Assembly (NCBI RefSeq): GCF_023168325.1
Contig: NZ_AP025688.1
Location: 682,001-746,000 of the forward strand
Direction of reading: 5' to 3'
Source of the DNA: Tsukamurella sp. PLM1
GTDB taxonomy: Bacteria > Actinomycetota > Actinomycetes > Mycobacteriales > Mycobacteriaceae
Length of the DNA: 64,000 nt
Below the pieces are notes generated by a model. The model saw only the letters and a list, made by a program, of their open reading frames with translations, did no database searches and had not been told where the DNA came from. Positions within the stretch are counted from its first letter, which is position 1; the number at the start of each line of letters is the position of its first letter. The position numbers and the translations under genes are program-made. Shown piece by piece: positions 7,976 through 19,689 of the stretch.

Positions 7976-10539
7976 GAGCGACCCGTTCGGGACCGCCGCG
8001 CTGCGGTCGGCGGTCCTCGCGGCGTGGCGTGATTCGCCCACCCGGGCCGCGGAGGACGCGGCGACGGAGCGCGACCTGGTCACCGTCGGGTACCGCGACC
8101 GCGTCGTGGTCGAACTGGCGCAGAACGCCGCCGACGCGGCCGTCGCCGCCGGGATCGAAGGCGAGCTCGCGGTCTGGACCGCGCCCGACGGCGTGCACGT
8201 CGCCAACACCGGCGCCCCGCTCACCGCGGACGGGGTGGCCTCGCTCGCCGCGCTGCGCGTCTCTCCCAAGTCCGACGGTGCCGCCGGCGCGGTCGGCCGA
8301 TTCGGTGTCGGGTTCGCCGCGGTCCTGACGGTGACCGACCACGTCCAGCTGCGCTCGTCCGGCGGCGGGATCGAGTTCTCCGGCGCGCGCTCCCGGGCCG
8401 ACGCGGGCCGCGACGACGTGGCCGCAATGCGCCTGCCCTACGCCCTGGACACGCCGCCGGCGGAGGGCTTCGCGACCGAGGTCGTGCTGCTCGGTGCCGA
8501 CCCGGCGCTCGCCGGCGAGTTCGCCGCGCAGGCCGAGGACCTGCTGCTGGACCTGCCGGCGCTGGTCGCGGTCACCGTCGACGGGGAGCGGACCGAGCCG
8601 CCCGGCCTGCCCGAGGGGCGCGGCCCGCACGCGCGCTGGGTGCGCGGGGCCGACGCGTCGCGCCTGCACGCGCCGACGGTGACCGACGAGCCGCTCACCC
8701 TGCCCGTCCGCGTGATCGCCGACCTGCCCACCACGCCGGACCGGCGGCGCCTGCACCCCGACGCCGATGTCGCGCTCGCCGCACGCGGGTACGCGGCCTG
8801 GGTGGCGGCCCAGCCCGACCCGCTGCGACTGCTGCCGCCCCGGCGCCCGCCCGCCGGAGCGGTGGACGCCGCCCTGCGGGAGGCGATCATGTCCGAGCTG
8901 CGCGGGCACCCTGGGTCCCGGGGCCCGACGGTGCGCCGATCCGCCCGGATCGCGCCGCCGTGCTGCCGGGGCTGACCGACGAGCTGTACGCCCTGCTGCG
9001 GGAGGTGCTGCCGCTGGTGCCACCGGCGATGTCGGGGGCGCCCGAGGCCGCGGCCCTGGTCGCGCTCGGGGCGCGCGAGCTGACCGGCGCCGACCTCGCC
9101 GACGCCGCGCCGCGCGACCGCGATCCCGCCTGGTACGCGGCCCTGTACGACGCCCTCGACGCCGCGCGGCTGCCTGCCGAGGACCTCGGTGCGCTCCCGG
9201 TGCCGCTGGTCGACGGGCGGGTCGTGACGGGCGCGCGTGGCGCCGTGATCCTGCCCGGCGGCCCCGCGGAACCGCTCGGGACCGCGGACTCGCTCGCGGC
9301 CGTGACGTGGGCGCGGGTCGTGCACCCTGCGGCGCAGCACCCGCTGCTCGACCGTGCGGGCGCCCGCCGCGTCGCGGCGGCCGAACTGCTCGCCGACGAC
9401 GCGCTGCGGGCCGAGGTGGAGCGGGTCGACTGGGACGCCGGCCCCGACGACTCGGATCTCGCGCTCACGGAGGCCGTGCTGGCCGTGGCGGCGCGGGCCG
9501 GCGCCGGCGGGCCGGGCCGGCCCGGCCCCGTCGGGCCGAGTTGGCTGGGCGCGCTGCCGGTGCCGGGGGACGACGGCGCGCTGTACCCCGCCGACGAGTT
9601 GCTCGCGGCGGCGGCACCGCTGCGGGCGGCGCTGGGCGACGATCACCCGTACGGCACCGTCGACCCGGAGTTCGAGGCGCACCACTCGGCGGAGGCGCTG
9701 CGTGCGATCGGGGTGGTCTGGTCGTTCCCGGTGCTGCGCGAGGTGCTGCCCACCGAGCCGGACGTCACGCTGGACGGCGCCGAGGACTGGTGGGAGCAAC
9801 TGCCCGCGGAGCCGGACGAGCTGGTCGCGGTCCGGGACCTCGACCTGGTGGAGCACTGGGACGAGGCGCTCACGCTGCTCGCGGATCTGCCGGGCGTGCT
9901 CGACGACCCCGATGGCTACACGGCGTGGTGGCTGCGCACGTACACCCCGCTGGGCCGGCTCCGGCCCCGGACGAGGAGGCGTTCGCAGGTCTGCTCGACC
10001 CCTGCACCCATCCCGCGGCGCCGCGCCTGCGCTCCGCGTTGTTCACGGGGGTGCGTTCGGACGCCGACGCGCAGATCCTTGTGGACGCCCTCGCCGACGG
10101 GGAGCGCAGCCCCACGGCCGGGACGGTGTTCGCGGCGCATCGCGCGATCGCGGGGTACCGCCCGGCGCCGCCGGACCGGGTGCGAGGCCTCGACGGTGCT
10201 CTGCTGGCCGCGGACGTAGCCGCAGTGCTGGACCTTGCGCACGCGCGGTTCACAGGAGAGGCGCTGGTGTTCGGCGGCATCGACGTCGCGGTGGAGCTCG
10301 CGGAGACTCTCGACCTGCCGCTGGCGAGCGTCGAGGCCGTTCGAATACTCACGCGCGGAGAGCGATTCGTGCGCGGGGCGCATCCGGGCGTGACGCTGGC
10401 GCAGGCGCTCGGGGAACTGCCGGACGCGCCCGGGATCGAGGTCCACGCCGAACTGCGGGTGCGGGCGCGTGGGCGCGAGCGCCGGGTGCCGTTCCTGGTG
10501 TCCGACGGTGTGCTGCATGTGGATTCGGAGCGGTTGTGA
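7959..10539 (+). CDS. Sacsin-N/HSP90-like ATP-binding protein, frameshifted twice
   Basis: About 860 residues when repaired. The first 200 form a GHKL/HSP90-type ATPase: VELAQNAADAA holds the Asn-box, VANTGAPLTADGV the second box, and GRFGVGFAAVL the Gly-rich lid, as in sacsin N-terminal repeats. The rest is Ala/Asp/Leu-rich with no catalytic motif I recognise. Two one-base losses break it: GGG at 8904-8906 and CC at 9955-9956; restoring each joins the three reading segments cleanly. No ATG, GTG or TTG precedes residue 50 in frame. CTG at 7959, after GAGAAGG, is my best start, but another lost base is possible. Confidence 0.75.
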
Positions 10540-11123
10540 CGGACGGGGCGTGGCCGAACGGGCTGGACACGGCGGTGCTCGACACGATGGTGTCGGCCCG
10601 CTCGGATGCGCTGACCGCGGTCGTGCGCGGGGTGACCACCGTGGGGAACACGGTGTCGCTGATCGTGATCGCGACGATCGGCGTGCTGTTCCTGCTGCGC
10701 CGCGGGCGCCGCGCGTGGGCGGGGTACTGCGCGGCGACCTCGCTGCTGGCATGGGGCCTGATGGCCGGCCTGAAAGTGCTGTTCGGGCGCGAGCGCCCGC
10801 CGATCCCGCCGCGTCTGGTGGAGATCGACTCCCTGAGCTTCCCGTCCGGGCACGCGCTGAACTCGATGGTCGTGCTCGGCGTGCTGGCCGTCGCCGCAGC
10901 CGGGACCACGGGCCGACGGTGGCCGCTGGTCGCGGCGCTGGTGGGCTCGTTCGCGATCGGGATGAGCCGCGTGTACCTCGCGGCGCACTGGATGACCGAT
11001 GTGCTGGCGGGGTGGGCGATCGGAGCGCTGCTGGTGCTGATCGGCTATGCGGCGCTGCGGTTCACGTCAGGCCGCGCTGGGCGCCCCGGTCCCCGCGCCG
11101 GGCCGCCCGCCGCTGCAGGGTGA
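10536..11123 (+). CDS. PAP2-family membrane phosphatase
   Basis: 195 residues with about five membrane helices. The three parts of the phosphatase active site are present: KVLFGRERPP, FPSGHAL, and SRVYLAAHWMTDV with the nucleophile-assisting His and Asp. Family members dephosphorylate lipid phosphates such as undecaprenyl pyrophosphate or phosphatidate; the substrate here is unknown. GTG at 10536 overlaps the stop of the sacsin-like gene (GTGA), so the two are translationally coupled. The 3' end overlaps the convergent DUF2530 gene by 62 bp. Confidence 0.9.
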   Translation: MTDGAWPNGLDTAVLDTMVSARSDALTAVVRGVTTVGNTVSLIVIATIGVLFLLRRGRRAWAGYCAATSLLAWGLMAGLKVLFGRERPPIPPRLVEIDSLSFPSGHALNSMVVLGVLAVAAAGTTGRRWPLVAALVGSFAIGMSRVYLAAHWMTDVLAGWAIGALLVLIGYAALRFTSGRAGRPGPRAGPPAAAG

Positions 11124-11328
11124 GGACGGCAGCGCCCAGGGCACCCACACCCACGCCGCAGGCGCACACGACCCACACGTCGCCGAACGTGTTCCGAGCG
11201 AGCAGGGTGACGACGAGGAGAACGGCGAACAGCACGGTTCCCGCCACCACCACCGGCCGGGGTTCGGTGAGCGCTCGGGGCAGGTCCGGCGCTTCAACCG
11301 CACCGGGACCGTTCGATTGAAGGTTCAC
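11062..11328 (-). CDS. DUF2530 family small membrane protein (Rv0879c-like)
   Basis: 88 residues from GTG at 11328. A polar N-terminus (ALTEPRPVVVAG) is followed by two hydrophobic segments (about 27-45 and 50-68) and a very basic tail. This matches the DUF2530 family, which lies next to the MarR gene in M. tuberculosis (Rv0879c-Rv0880). No function is known. It overlaps PAP2 tail to tail and is divergent from marR. Confidence 0.75.
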   Translation of the reverse strand: MNLQSNGPGAVEAPDLPRALTEPRPVVVAGTVLFAVLLVVTLLARNTFGDVWVVCACGVGVGALGAAVLTLQRRAARRGDRGAQRGLT

Positions 11329-11383
11329 GGGTACTCCAGGGGTTCATGCGCGGAAAACATTCTTATCGATGTACTCTAACGCC

Positions 11384-11820
11384 GTGACTGACAATGACGA
11401 TCGGCTGGCGGGGGATCTTGCGCTGGCCACTGTGCGGTTCGCCCGCCACCTGCGCGGCCGGCGTCGCGATTCGCTCGTCTCCCTGACGCAGCTCTCGGCG
11501 CTGAACGCCCTCGCGAACGACGGGCCGCTCACCCTGGGCAGCTCGCGGCGCGCGAGCGCGTGCAGCCGCCGTCGATGACCCGGGTGATCGCTTCGCTCGC
11601 CGACCTGGGCCTGGTCCGGCGCGCGCCGCACCCGACCGACGGTCGCCAGGTGATCGTGAGCCTCTCCGACGAGGGAGAACAGGTCATCACGGGCGAGGCC
11701 GCTGCGCGGGAGGCGTGGCTGCGGGGCAAGCTCGACGAGCTCACCGATGAGCAGCGCGTCACCCTGTCGAGCGCCGTCGGCATTCTCAACGGGTTGATCG
11801 CCGCGGAGGAGAAGGCCTGA
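11384..11820 (+). CDS. MarR family transcriptional regulator (Rv0880-like), frameshifted
   Basis: About 145 residues when repaired. The winged helix spans VSLTQLSALNALANDGPLTLG, the recognition segment ERVQPPSMTRVIASLADLGLV, and the wing RRAPHPTDGRQVIVSLSDEG; dimerisation helices flank it. One base is missing in GGG at 11536-11538; adding it gives TLGQLAARERVQPPSM, the family consensus. I start at GTG 11384 because TACTCT lies six bases upstream, a leaderless arrangement; ATG at 11369 would overlap that box. The target is unknown. Confidence 0.87.
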
Positions 11821-11841
11821 CTTCTCGTCCCCGGGCAACGC

Positions 11842-11884
11842 ACGGTCCTGCCGGATTCATTCCGGCGGGACCGTTCTTCTTTAT
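11842..11884 (+). terminator. Rho-independent terminator after marR
   Basis: ACGGTCCTGCCGG, a 7-nt loop, and CCGGCGGGACCGT form a 13-bp stem with one bulge pair, followed by TTCTTCTTTATT. It starts 22 bp after the marR stop and ends before the convergent Eis-like gene. This is the most canonical intrinsic terminator in the window. Confidence 0.85.
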
Positions 11885-11932
11885 TGGAATGCAAAAACAT
11901 GGGATGAAATGCATTCACTGGTACAGGCCAAT

Positions 11933-13083
11933 TCAGAACGTGGTTCCGAGTTCCGGTTGGCGTGCCGTCGTGAAGATTTCCAGGAGTGCGTAATCGCCGT
12001 CGACCCGCCCGGCCCGCGCCATCGTCGACGGCGTGACCGCGCCCAGGTACAGGCCCGCCAGCGTGGCCCCCGTCAGGCGCACCGACGGTGCCTCGTCCGT
12101 CGCGCGGCAGCGGGCGGCACCGTCGATCACGGTGAGGCGGTACGCGGCACCGTCGACGGAGAGGACGACATCGCCGTCATGGTCGTAGGCCCGGGCCTCG
12201 AGGGCGGCGGGCAGGTCGAGGAACTTCAGCCACAGCCGATCCTGGCGCGCGGTGACGCGGAGCGATCGGGGGTCGACGAGCATCTCCCGCAGCGGGTGGT
12301 CGATCGGCAGGTCGGCGGTCACCTCGTCGAAGACGTCCAGGCCGAGGACGGCCTGCCAGAGGTCGGCCGCGGCGTCGTCGGTGAGCGCCGCGAAGTGTTC
12401 GAGCTGCGCGCGGTCCTTCTCGTCGACGCGGTAGGTGGCGTAGCCGTCGGGGTGCAGTAGGTACCGGCGCGCCGAACCGCCCCAGCGCACCCACTCCGGG
12501 TCGGCGTGGAAGAGCTCCCAGAACTGTTCCACGGACACCGATCCCGGGGTGGCGGCGTGCCAGCGCCGGTGCAGGCCCTCGATCGCCTCGCGGGCCTGCT
12601 CGCCCGTGACCGCGCGGGTCCGCAGCGGGCCGGCGAGGGGCGCGCGGAGGCGGGCGGTGCGCCGCGCGATCGTGACCTCGTCGACGAACGTGGTGGGGCC
12701 GTACCCGAATCGCTCGTAGATCGTGCCCTCGCTGGCGGTGAGGATCGCGACCGCCGCGCCGTCGGCGCGGTACCGGGCGTGGAGCTCGCCGAGCATGTTC
12801 CGCAGGACGCCGAGCCGGCGATGGCTGGGCGCGACGGAGACCCACGTGACGCCCGGCGCCCGCAGCTGCGCGCCGCCGGGCACGGTGAGGGTGAGGTCGA
12901 ACGATCCGGCGACACCGACCAGCGCGCCGTCGGTGGTGTCACGGGCGACGACGAAGCGGTCCAGGTCCAGGGTGCGCCGGATCAGCGGCATCGCGTCGGC
13001 CTCGAAGGGGAGCCGAACGCGCGCACGTCCTGCGCGAAGATCTCCGGCCAGTCGGATTCGGCGGCGGTGCGGATCTCGATCAC
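11933..13083 (-). CDS. Eis-family GNAT N-acetyltransferase, frameshifted
   Basis: About 383 residues when repaired. Tandem GNAT fold with a sterol-carrier-like C-terminus, ending in Phe whose carboxylate serves catalysis in Eis enzymes. The acetyl-CoA loop is VSVAPSHRRLGVLRNML. The frame breaks at GGGG 13007-13010 (plus strand); one more base joins VRAFGSP to FEADAMPLIRR. GTG at 13083 is the start. Eis enzymes acetylate aminoglycosides and other amines; the substrate here is unknown. It faces the SpoU gene with only 24 bp between starts. Confidence 0.85.
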
Positions 13084-13091
13084 GTAGCCCG

Positions 13092-13101
13092 ATATTAGGC
13101 T
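13092..13101. promoter_or_regulatory. Shared -10 region of the divergent Eis-like and SpoU genes
   Basis: TAGGCT (13096-13101) is six bases before the SpoU GTG on plus. TAATAT (complement of 13092-13097) is eight bases before the Eis-like GTG on minus. The two hexamers overlap by two bases, so one site could serve both directions and both messages would be essentially leaderless. Confidence 0.6.
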
Positions 13102-13107
13102 GGTGGC

Positions 13108-13917
13108 GTGGTGGCGCAACCGATTTACCCGGTTCACGACGCGGAGGATCCGCGGCTGGACGACTTCCGCGACCTGTCCGCGGCGGACAAACGGCCGGAC
13201 CTCGCGCGCGGCGTCGTGCTGGCGGAGGGTGTGCCGGTGGTGGAGCGGATGCTGGCGTCGCGCTTCACGCCGCACGCGATCATGGGGGTGCGGTCGAAGC
13301 TGGACCGGCTCGGCGCGGCCGCCGCCGGGGTGCCGCGCTACGAGGTGACCGCCGAGCTCATGGCGGAGGTGGTGGGATTCCACCTCAACCGCGGGGTACT
13401 GGCGGCGGCGCGCCGTCCCGCGCCGCCCGCGGTGGGGGAACTGCTCGACGGCGCGCGCACCGTCGTCGTCCTCGAGGGTGTCAACGACCACGAGAACCTG
13501 GGCTCGATCTTCCGCAACTGCGCGGGCCTGGACGCCGACGCTGTGCTGTTCGGGCCCCGCTGCTCGGATCCGCTGTACCGGCGCGCGGTGCGGGTGTCGA
13601 TGGGGCACGTGCTGCTCGTGCCGTTCGCGCACCTGCCCGCGGAGAATTGGCCCGGCACGGGCCTGGCGATGCTGGCGGAGCACGGATTCCGGACGGTGGC
13701 CCTCACCCCGTCCGGCGAGGCGGCGGTGGCCCGCGCGGTCGCCGACGCCCCGGGGAAGCTCGCCTACCTGGTGGGCGCCGAGGGGCCTGGGCTGGCGGCG
13801 GAGACCCTTGCCGCCGCGGACGTCCGCGCCGCGATCCCGATGGCGCGGGGGACCGATTCGCTCAACGTGGCCACCGCCGCAGCCGTGGCGCTGTACGAAC
13901 TCGCGCGACGGGGGTGA
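13108..13917 (+). CDS. SpoU/TrmH-family RNA 2'-O-methyltransferase (Rv0881-like)
   Basis: 269 residues. The N-terminal substrate-binding part (about 1-100) leads to a SPOUT methylase domain whose three motifs are all present: NDHENLGSIFRN, AEGPGL, and IPMARGTDSLNVATAAAVAL. The trefoil-knot fold binds SAM and methylates a ribose in rRNA or tRNA; the site is not predictable here. The start GTG at 13108 is supported by TAGGCT six bases upstream. A DUF2537 gene follows after one base, probably in the same transcript. Confidence 0.92.
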   Translation: MVAQPIYPVHDAEDPRLDDFRDLSAADKRPDLARGVVLAEGVPVVERMLASRFTPHAIMGVRSKLDRLGAAAAGVPRYEVTAELMAEVVGFHLNRGVLAAARRPAPPAVGELLDGARTVVVLEGVNDHENLGSIFRNCAGLDADAVLFGPRCSDPLYRRAVRVSMGHVLLVPFAHLPAENWPGTGLAMLAEHGFRTVALTPSGEAAVARAVADAPGKLAYLVGAEGPGLAAETLAAADVRAAIPMARGTDSLNVATAAAVALYELARRG

Positions 13918-13918
13918 C

Positions 13919-14191
13919 GTGAGATTCCCGCCCTGGTTCGTCGGCGCCGCGGTGGCGGCGCTCGTCGCGCTGCTCGCGGGGGCGGTGTTCTCCGGCCTGT
14001 TCGTGGCGGTGATGGCGGTGAACCGGTGGCTCGGGCTGTTCCTCCTGGTGCTGGGCACGGCGGGCGCCGGGCCGGTGGTGGCGGCGTACCGTCGGGCCCC
14101 GGTGGTGAGGTGGTTCTGCGCGGGTTTCGCGGGGGCACTCGGGATCGCCTGGCTCGCGGCGGTCACGGCGCTGGCGAACGGGGCGGTCTGA
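13919..14191 (+). CDS. DUF2537-like small membrane protein (Rv0882-like)
   Basis: 90 residues with three hydrophobic helices (about 6-35, 38-58 and 66-88) and one RRAP basic loop. It starts one base after the SpoU stop (GTG at 13919). Position matches Rv0882, a conserved membrane protein of unknown function. No catalytic residues are evident. Confidence 0.75.
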   Translation: MRFPPWFVGAAVAALVALLAGAVFSGLFVAVMAVNRWLGLFLLVLGTAGAGPVVAAYRRAPVVRWFCAGFAGALGIAWLAAVTALANGAV

Positions 14192-14209
14192 CCTACTACT
14201 GTGGGTGCA

Positions 14210-15421
14210 ATGCCGAGTGTGTTCGTCTCCCTGCGGACACGGAACTACCGCCTCTGGGCTGGTGGCCAGTCGGTGAGCCTGGTCGGCACGTGGATGCAGC
14301 GTGTCGCCGAGGACTGGCTGGTGTTGGACCTCGCGCACGGACGCGGCTGGGTGCTGGGCGTGGTGATGGCGCTGCAGTTCGGGCCGACGCTGTTCCTGTC
14401 TCCGTGGGCGGGTCTCCTCGCCGACCGATACGACAAGCGGCGGGCGCTGATGTTCACGCAGACGTCGGCGGCGATGTGCGCCGCGGCGCTGGCGCTGCTC
14501 ACCCTGACCGGCGTGGTCCGGCTGTGGCACGTGTTCGTGCTGGCGTTCGTGTTCGGGTGCGTGACGGCGATCGCGGGCCCGTTCCGGCAGGCGTTCACCA
14601 TCGAGATGGTGGGCGACGCGCTGCTGCCCAACGCGATCGGGCTGAACTCGATGGTGTTCAACGCCGCACGGATCGTGGGTCCGGCGGTCGCGGGCCTGGT
14701 GATCGCCGCGTCGAGCACCGGCACGGTGTTCGCGGTGAACGCCGTGCTCACCGCCGCGATCGTGCTGGCGCTCGCCGCGATGCGGGTCTCGGAGTTGCAC
14801 CCGTCGCCCCCGGTGGCGCGGGCGCGGGGCCAGCTGCGCGCGGGCTTCCGGTACGTGCGCGAACACCGGGAGCTGCTGCTGGTGATCGTGGCTGTGTTCT
14901 TCGTCTCGACCTTCGGGATCAATTTCCCGCTCGCGCTGTCGCTGCTGGCGCGGCAGGAGTTCGGCCTGGGGGCCGACGCCTACGGCCTGCTCTCGACGGT
15001 GCTCGCTGTCGGCACGCTGACCGGGGCGCTGCTCGCGGCCAAGCGCACCGGTAGGGCGTCGCTGCGCACCTGTCTGGTGGGCGGGTGCGCGTTCGGCGTG
15101 GCTTCCGTGCTGGCCGGGATGGCGCCGTGGTTCTGGGCGGTGGCGGCGCTGCTGGTGCCGGTGGGGCTGCTGCAGATGGCGTTCACCACTTCCGCGATGA
15201 GCATCATGCAGCTGTCGGTGGATCCCGAGTTCCGCGGCCGCGTGATGGGGATCTACATGCTGGCGTTCCTCGGCGGCACCCCGCTGGGGGCGCCGCTGCT
15301 GGGTGCGATCGCCGACGTCACCACCCCCGCCGCGCCGCTGCTGGTGGGCGGAGTGGTCTCGGCGGTGACGTGCGTGCTGTGCGGGGGCTACGCGCTCCGC
15401 CGGCGGGCACCACAGCGGTGA
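14210..15421 (+). CDS. MFS transporter, EntS-like exporter family
   Basis: 403 residues with 12 predicted helices. Family marks are SLRTRNYRLWAGGQSVSLVG at the N-terminus, the loop 2-3 motif GLLADRYDKRR, and GPFRQAFTIEMV in the central loop, typical of the MFS_3 (enterobactin exporter-like) group. The substrate is not known. I start at ATG 14210: TACTGT lies seven bases before it, fitting a leaderless promoter, while GTG at 14201 would fall inside that spacing. Confidence 0.87.
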   Translation: MPSVFVSLRTRNYRLWAGGQSVSLVGTWMQRVAEDWLVLDLAHGRGWVLGVVMALQFGPTLFLSPWAGLLADRYDKRRALMFTQTSAAMCAAALALLTLTGVVRLWHVFVLAFVFGCVTAIAGPFRQAFTIEMVGDALLPNAIGLNSMVFNAARIVGPAVAGLVIAASSTGTVFAVNAVLTAAIVLALAAMRVSELHPSPPVARARGQLRAGFRYVREHRELLLVIVAVFFVSTFGINFPLALSLLARQEFGLGADAYGLLSTVLAVGTLTGALLAAKRTGRASLRTCLVGGCAFGVASVLAGMAPWFWAVAALLVPVGLLQMAFTTSAMSIMQLSVDPEFRGRVMGIYMLAFLGGTPLGAPLLGAIADVTTPAAPLLVGGVVSAVTCVLCGGYALRRRAPQR

Positions 15422-15855
15422 CGCGTGTCGCCGAGTCGGAGTTGAGTCCGAGTCGTGCGCGGGCCGCGGAAGCGGTTGTGGTCTCTGTGCGGGCCATTCA
15501 GAACATGAATAACGCCTGGTGAAGATGCCGACCCGCGCATCGGTCGGTGTACGCCGTGATCCTGATTCGGCACGGCGGGCGCATCGCGCGGGCCGGAGGA
15601 GCGTTGATTCGGACTGCAGCCGATCAGGGCGCCACATACCACGGGTCACAATCGGATGCGGAAGTGGCGGTCCGATACCGGCGTGTCGTCCGCCGCAACA
15701 GGTTCCGATTCGCCGGTGCCGCAGTTGTACGTCGATTCCGCGATCGGACCAGCGGTTTCATCGCGGAATCCGGGTACAACCGGTGGTCGGCTGGGCGTAT
15801 TCAGTTTCCGTATGGACCGTGCGGCCGACACACCCCCGCCGAGCGGCGGCGGCCG
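15422..15855. other. 434-bp convergent intergenic region with inverted repeats
   Basis: I see no credible gene between the MFS exporter and DUF6928. It holds a solitary arm at about 15493-15518 (ATTCAGAACATGAATAACG) resembling the hairpin at 46.2 kb, and an inverted repeat: 15724-15744 pairs with 15760-15780 at 18 of 21 positions, core ATTCCGCGAT/ATCGCGGAAT. Short CGATTC/GATTCG strings recur through the region. Composition is slightly more A+T-rich than the genes. Confidence 0.6.
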
Positions 15856-16620
15856 TCAGAACCCGAAGAAGCTGCGGACCTTTCCGCGGTCCTCGTAGTC
15901 GCCGTCCAGGGGCCGCTCGACGGGGGCGGGCGGCGCACCGTCGGGCCCGAGGACGGGCGCCCCCTGCGCCGACGGGACCACGGGCCCGGCGGTGCCGGAC
16001 GCCGGCACGAAATCGATCACCTGGATCCGGGCGGGATCCAGGTCCGTCGCGTCCAGCGGATGCGTGTAGCGGAAACCGAGGAGTTCGCGGTTCGCCTGCT
16101 CCGCGAACTCCATCGGGTGGAAGGGCAGCGCGCGGGGGTCGGGGACGACGCCCTCCGCGTAGGTGAGCGGGTGCTCGCCGGCCCAGAACGGGCCCTCGAA
16201 CAGCTCGGGTAGGCCCTCGTCCTCGAGGATGTCCACGGGGTGCGCGGCGAACGCGCGCTTGAGCACGCCGTCGGTGCGCACGGCGAACCCGCCGACCGCC
16301 CGCTCCGCATCGGAGACCAGCAGGAACTGCCGGTGCGCGGGCTGCAGGTCCCACCACTGATCGGAGAGTTCACCGGGCCGGTCGGTGCGCAGTCCGTCGT
16401 GCGCGATCACCGTGAGGCCGCCCCACGCCGCGACGTACACGTGACCGGGCTGAGGGTCGGCCGCGCGGGCCAGGGATTCCGGGCGGCCTGCGACGGGCTC
16501 GCCGAGCACTCGCTCGGCGATCGCGCGGGACGCGGCCTCGTCGGGCCGACCCACGATGGCCAGGATGCCCTTGGGCTCCGCCACGTCGATGAACCACAGC
16601 GTCGCAGCTGTTGCGCCCAA
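15856..16620 (-). CDS. DUF6928-like protein
   Basis: 254 residues from TTG at 16620, five bases after the sepH stop. It opens LGATAATLWFIDVAEPKGIL, then HVYVAAWGGLTVIAHDGLR, and has the diagnostic LFEGPFWAGEHPL and LPFHPMEFAEQANRELLGF. This pattern matches my memory of the actinobacterial DUF6928 family, of unknown function. There is no signal peptide or membrane segment. The C-terminus is Pro/Asp-rich and ends KVRSFFGF. Immediate linkage to sepH suggests one transcript. Confidence 0.7.
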   Translation of the reverse strand: MGATAATLWFIDVAEPKGILAIVGRPDEAASRAIAERVLGEPVAGRPESLARAADPQPGHVYVAAWGGLTVIAHDGLRTDRPGELSDQWWDLQPAHRQFLLVSDAERAVGGFAVRTDGVLKRAFAAHPVDILEDEGLPELFEGPFWAGEHPLTYAEGVVPDPRALPFHPMEFAEQANRELLGFRYTHPLDATDLDPARIQVIDFVPASGTAGPVVPSAQGAPVLGPDGAPPAPVERPLDGDYEDRGKVRSFFGF

Positions 16621-16625
16621 CGTTC

Positions 16626-17415
16626 CTACCCGTTCTTCCCGCCGCGGACACCGAGTAGTACGTCCTCCCAGGAGGGCATCTCGGGATGACGGCGCCCGTG
16701 CTGGCCCGCCGCGGCGGCCGCCGGGAACTGCTGGGACGCGCGCTCGGGCTGCTCCGGGCGCGGCTCGACGGTGCCTTCCACGACCGGTCCGGGGACCGCG
16801 CGCAGCGGCTCGTCGACGGTGCGCTGGATGCTCCGGAGTCCTTGCCGCGCATCGGGATCGAGGAGGGTGCGGGCGGTCTCGTCCACCGGGGTGGCGGTGC
16901 CGCCGTGCGAACCCGGCGCGAACCGGAAGTGCGCCTGGTTGCCGGACTTGCCGACGCTCCACGAGATCCGGACCACCCAGCGGTTGTCGGCGCCCTTGAA
17001 GGCGTCCCACTCGGTGGTGTCGGCGTGGCCGCGCTCGGCCAGCGCGCTGCGGACGACGTCGGCCAGGGTGGCGTGCATCGGCCCGTCGCCGCGCACGGGG
17101 TGAGCGAGCTGCGCCATCTCGGCGGCGCGGGAGCGTTCCAGGAGCACCGGGCCAGCGAACCGCTTGATGCGGTGGTTCGGGGCGCCGGTGAGTTCGGCGA
17201 TCTCCTCGATGGTGGCGCCGGCACGGATGCGGGCCTGGATCTCCCGGGGGACAGGTCGGCACCCAGCTCGAGCTCGGTCTGGGTGCCGGTCTTCAGCTCA
17301 CCGCTCACGGCCGCCTTCAAGGTCTCGTCGATCGGCACGCGGAACCGCCCTGCGGGGCCTCGCAGACCACCGACGTCCCGTCGTCGTCCAGTCCCACAAC
17401 CCGCAGTTCCTGCAT
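16626..17415 (-). CDS. sepH: Septation protein SepH (DUF3071), frameshifted twice
   Basis: About 263 residues when repaired. The N-terminal helix-turn-helix-bearing domain runs from MQELRVVGLDDDG through ELGADLSPREIQARIRAG and TIEEIAELTGAPNHRIKRF. A basic, disordered linker and a short C-terminal segment (MPSWEDVLLGVRG) follow. SepH binds FtsZ and promotes its assembly in Actinobacteria. Two single-base losses break the frame: CCC 17348-17350 and the G run 17246-17250 (plus strand). TACCCT lies six bases before the ATG at 17415, so the message is probably leaderless. Confidence 0.88.
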
Positions 17416-17440
17416 GAATCCAGGGTAGGTTATCGAATCG

Positions 17441-19671
<2,231 letters not shown>

Positions 19672-19677
19672 GGGCAT

Positions 19678-19684
19678 TACCTTA
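19678..19684. promoter_or_regulatory. Symmetric -10 shared by citA and pdxH
   Basis: TACCTTA reads as TACCTT (six bases before the pdxH GTG at 19690) on plus and as TAAGGT (seven bases before the citA ATG at 19671) on minus. Both fit TANNNT with leaderless spacing, so one 7-bp element can drive both genes. The upstream contacts of each promoter would lie inside the other gene's coding sequence. Confidence 0.65.
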
Positions 19685-19689
19685 GTGGC

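Noticed and set aside
15646..15831. 61-codon minus-strand ORF in the convergent gap
   Set aside because: No homology that I recognise, no ribosome site, and it crosses the inverted repeat.
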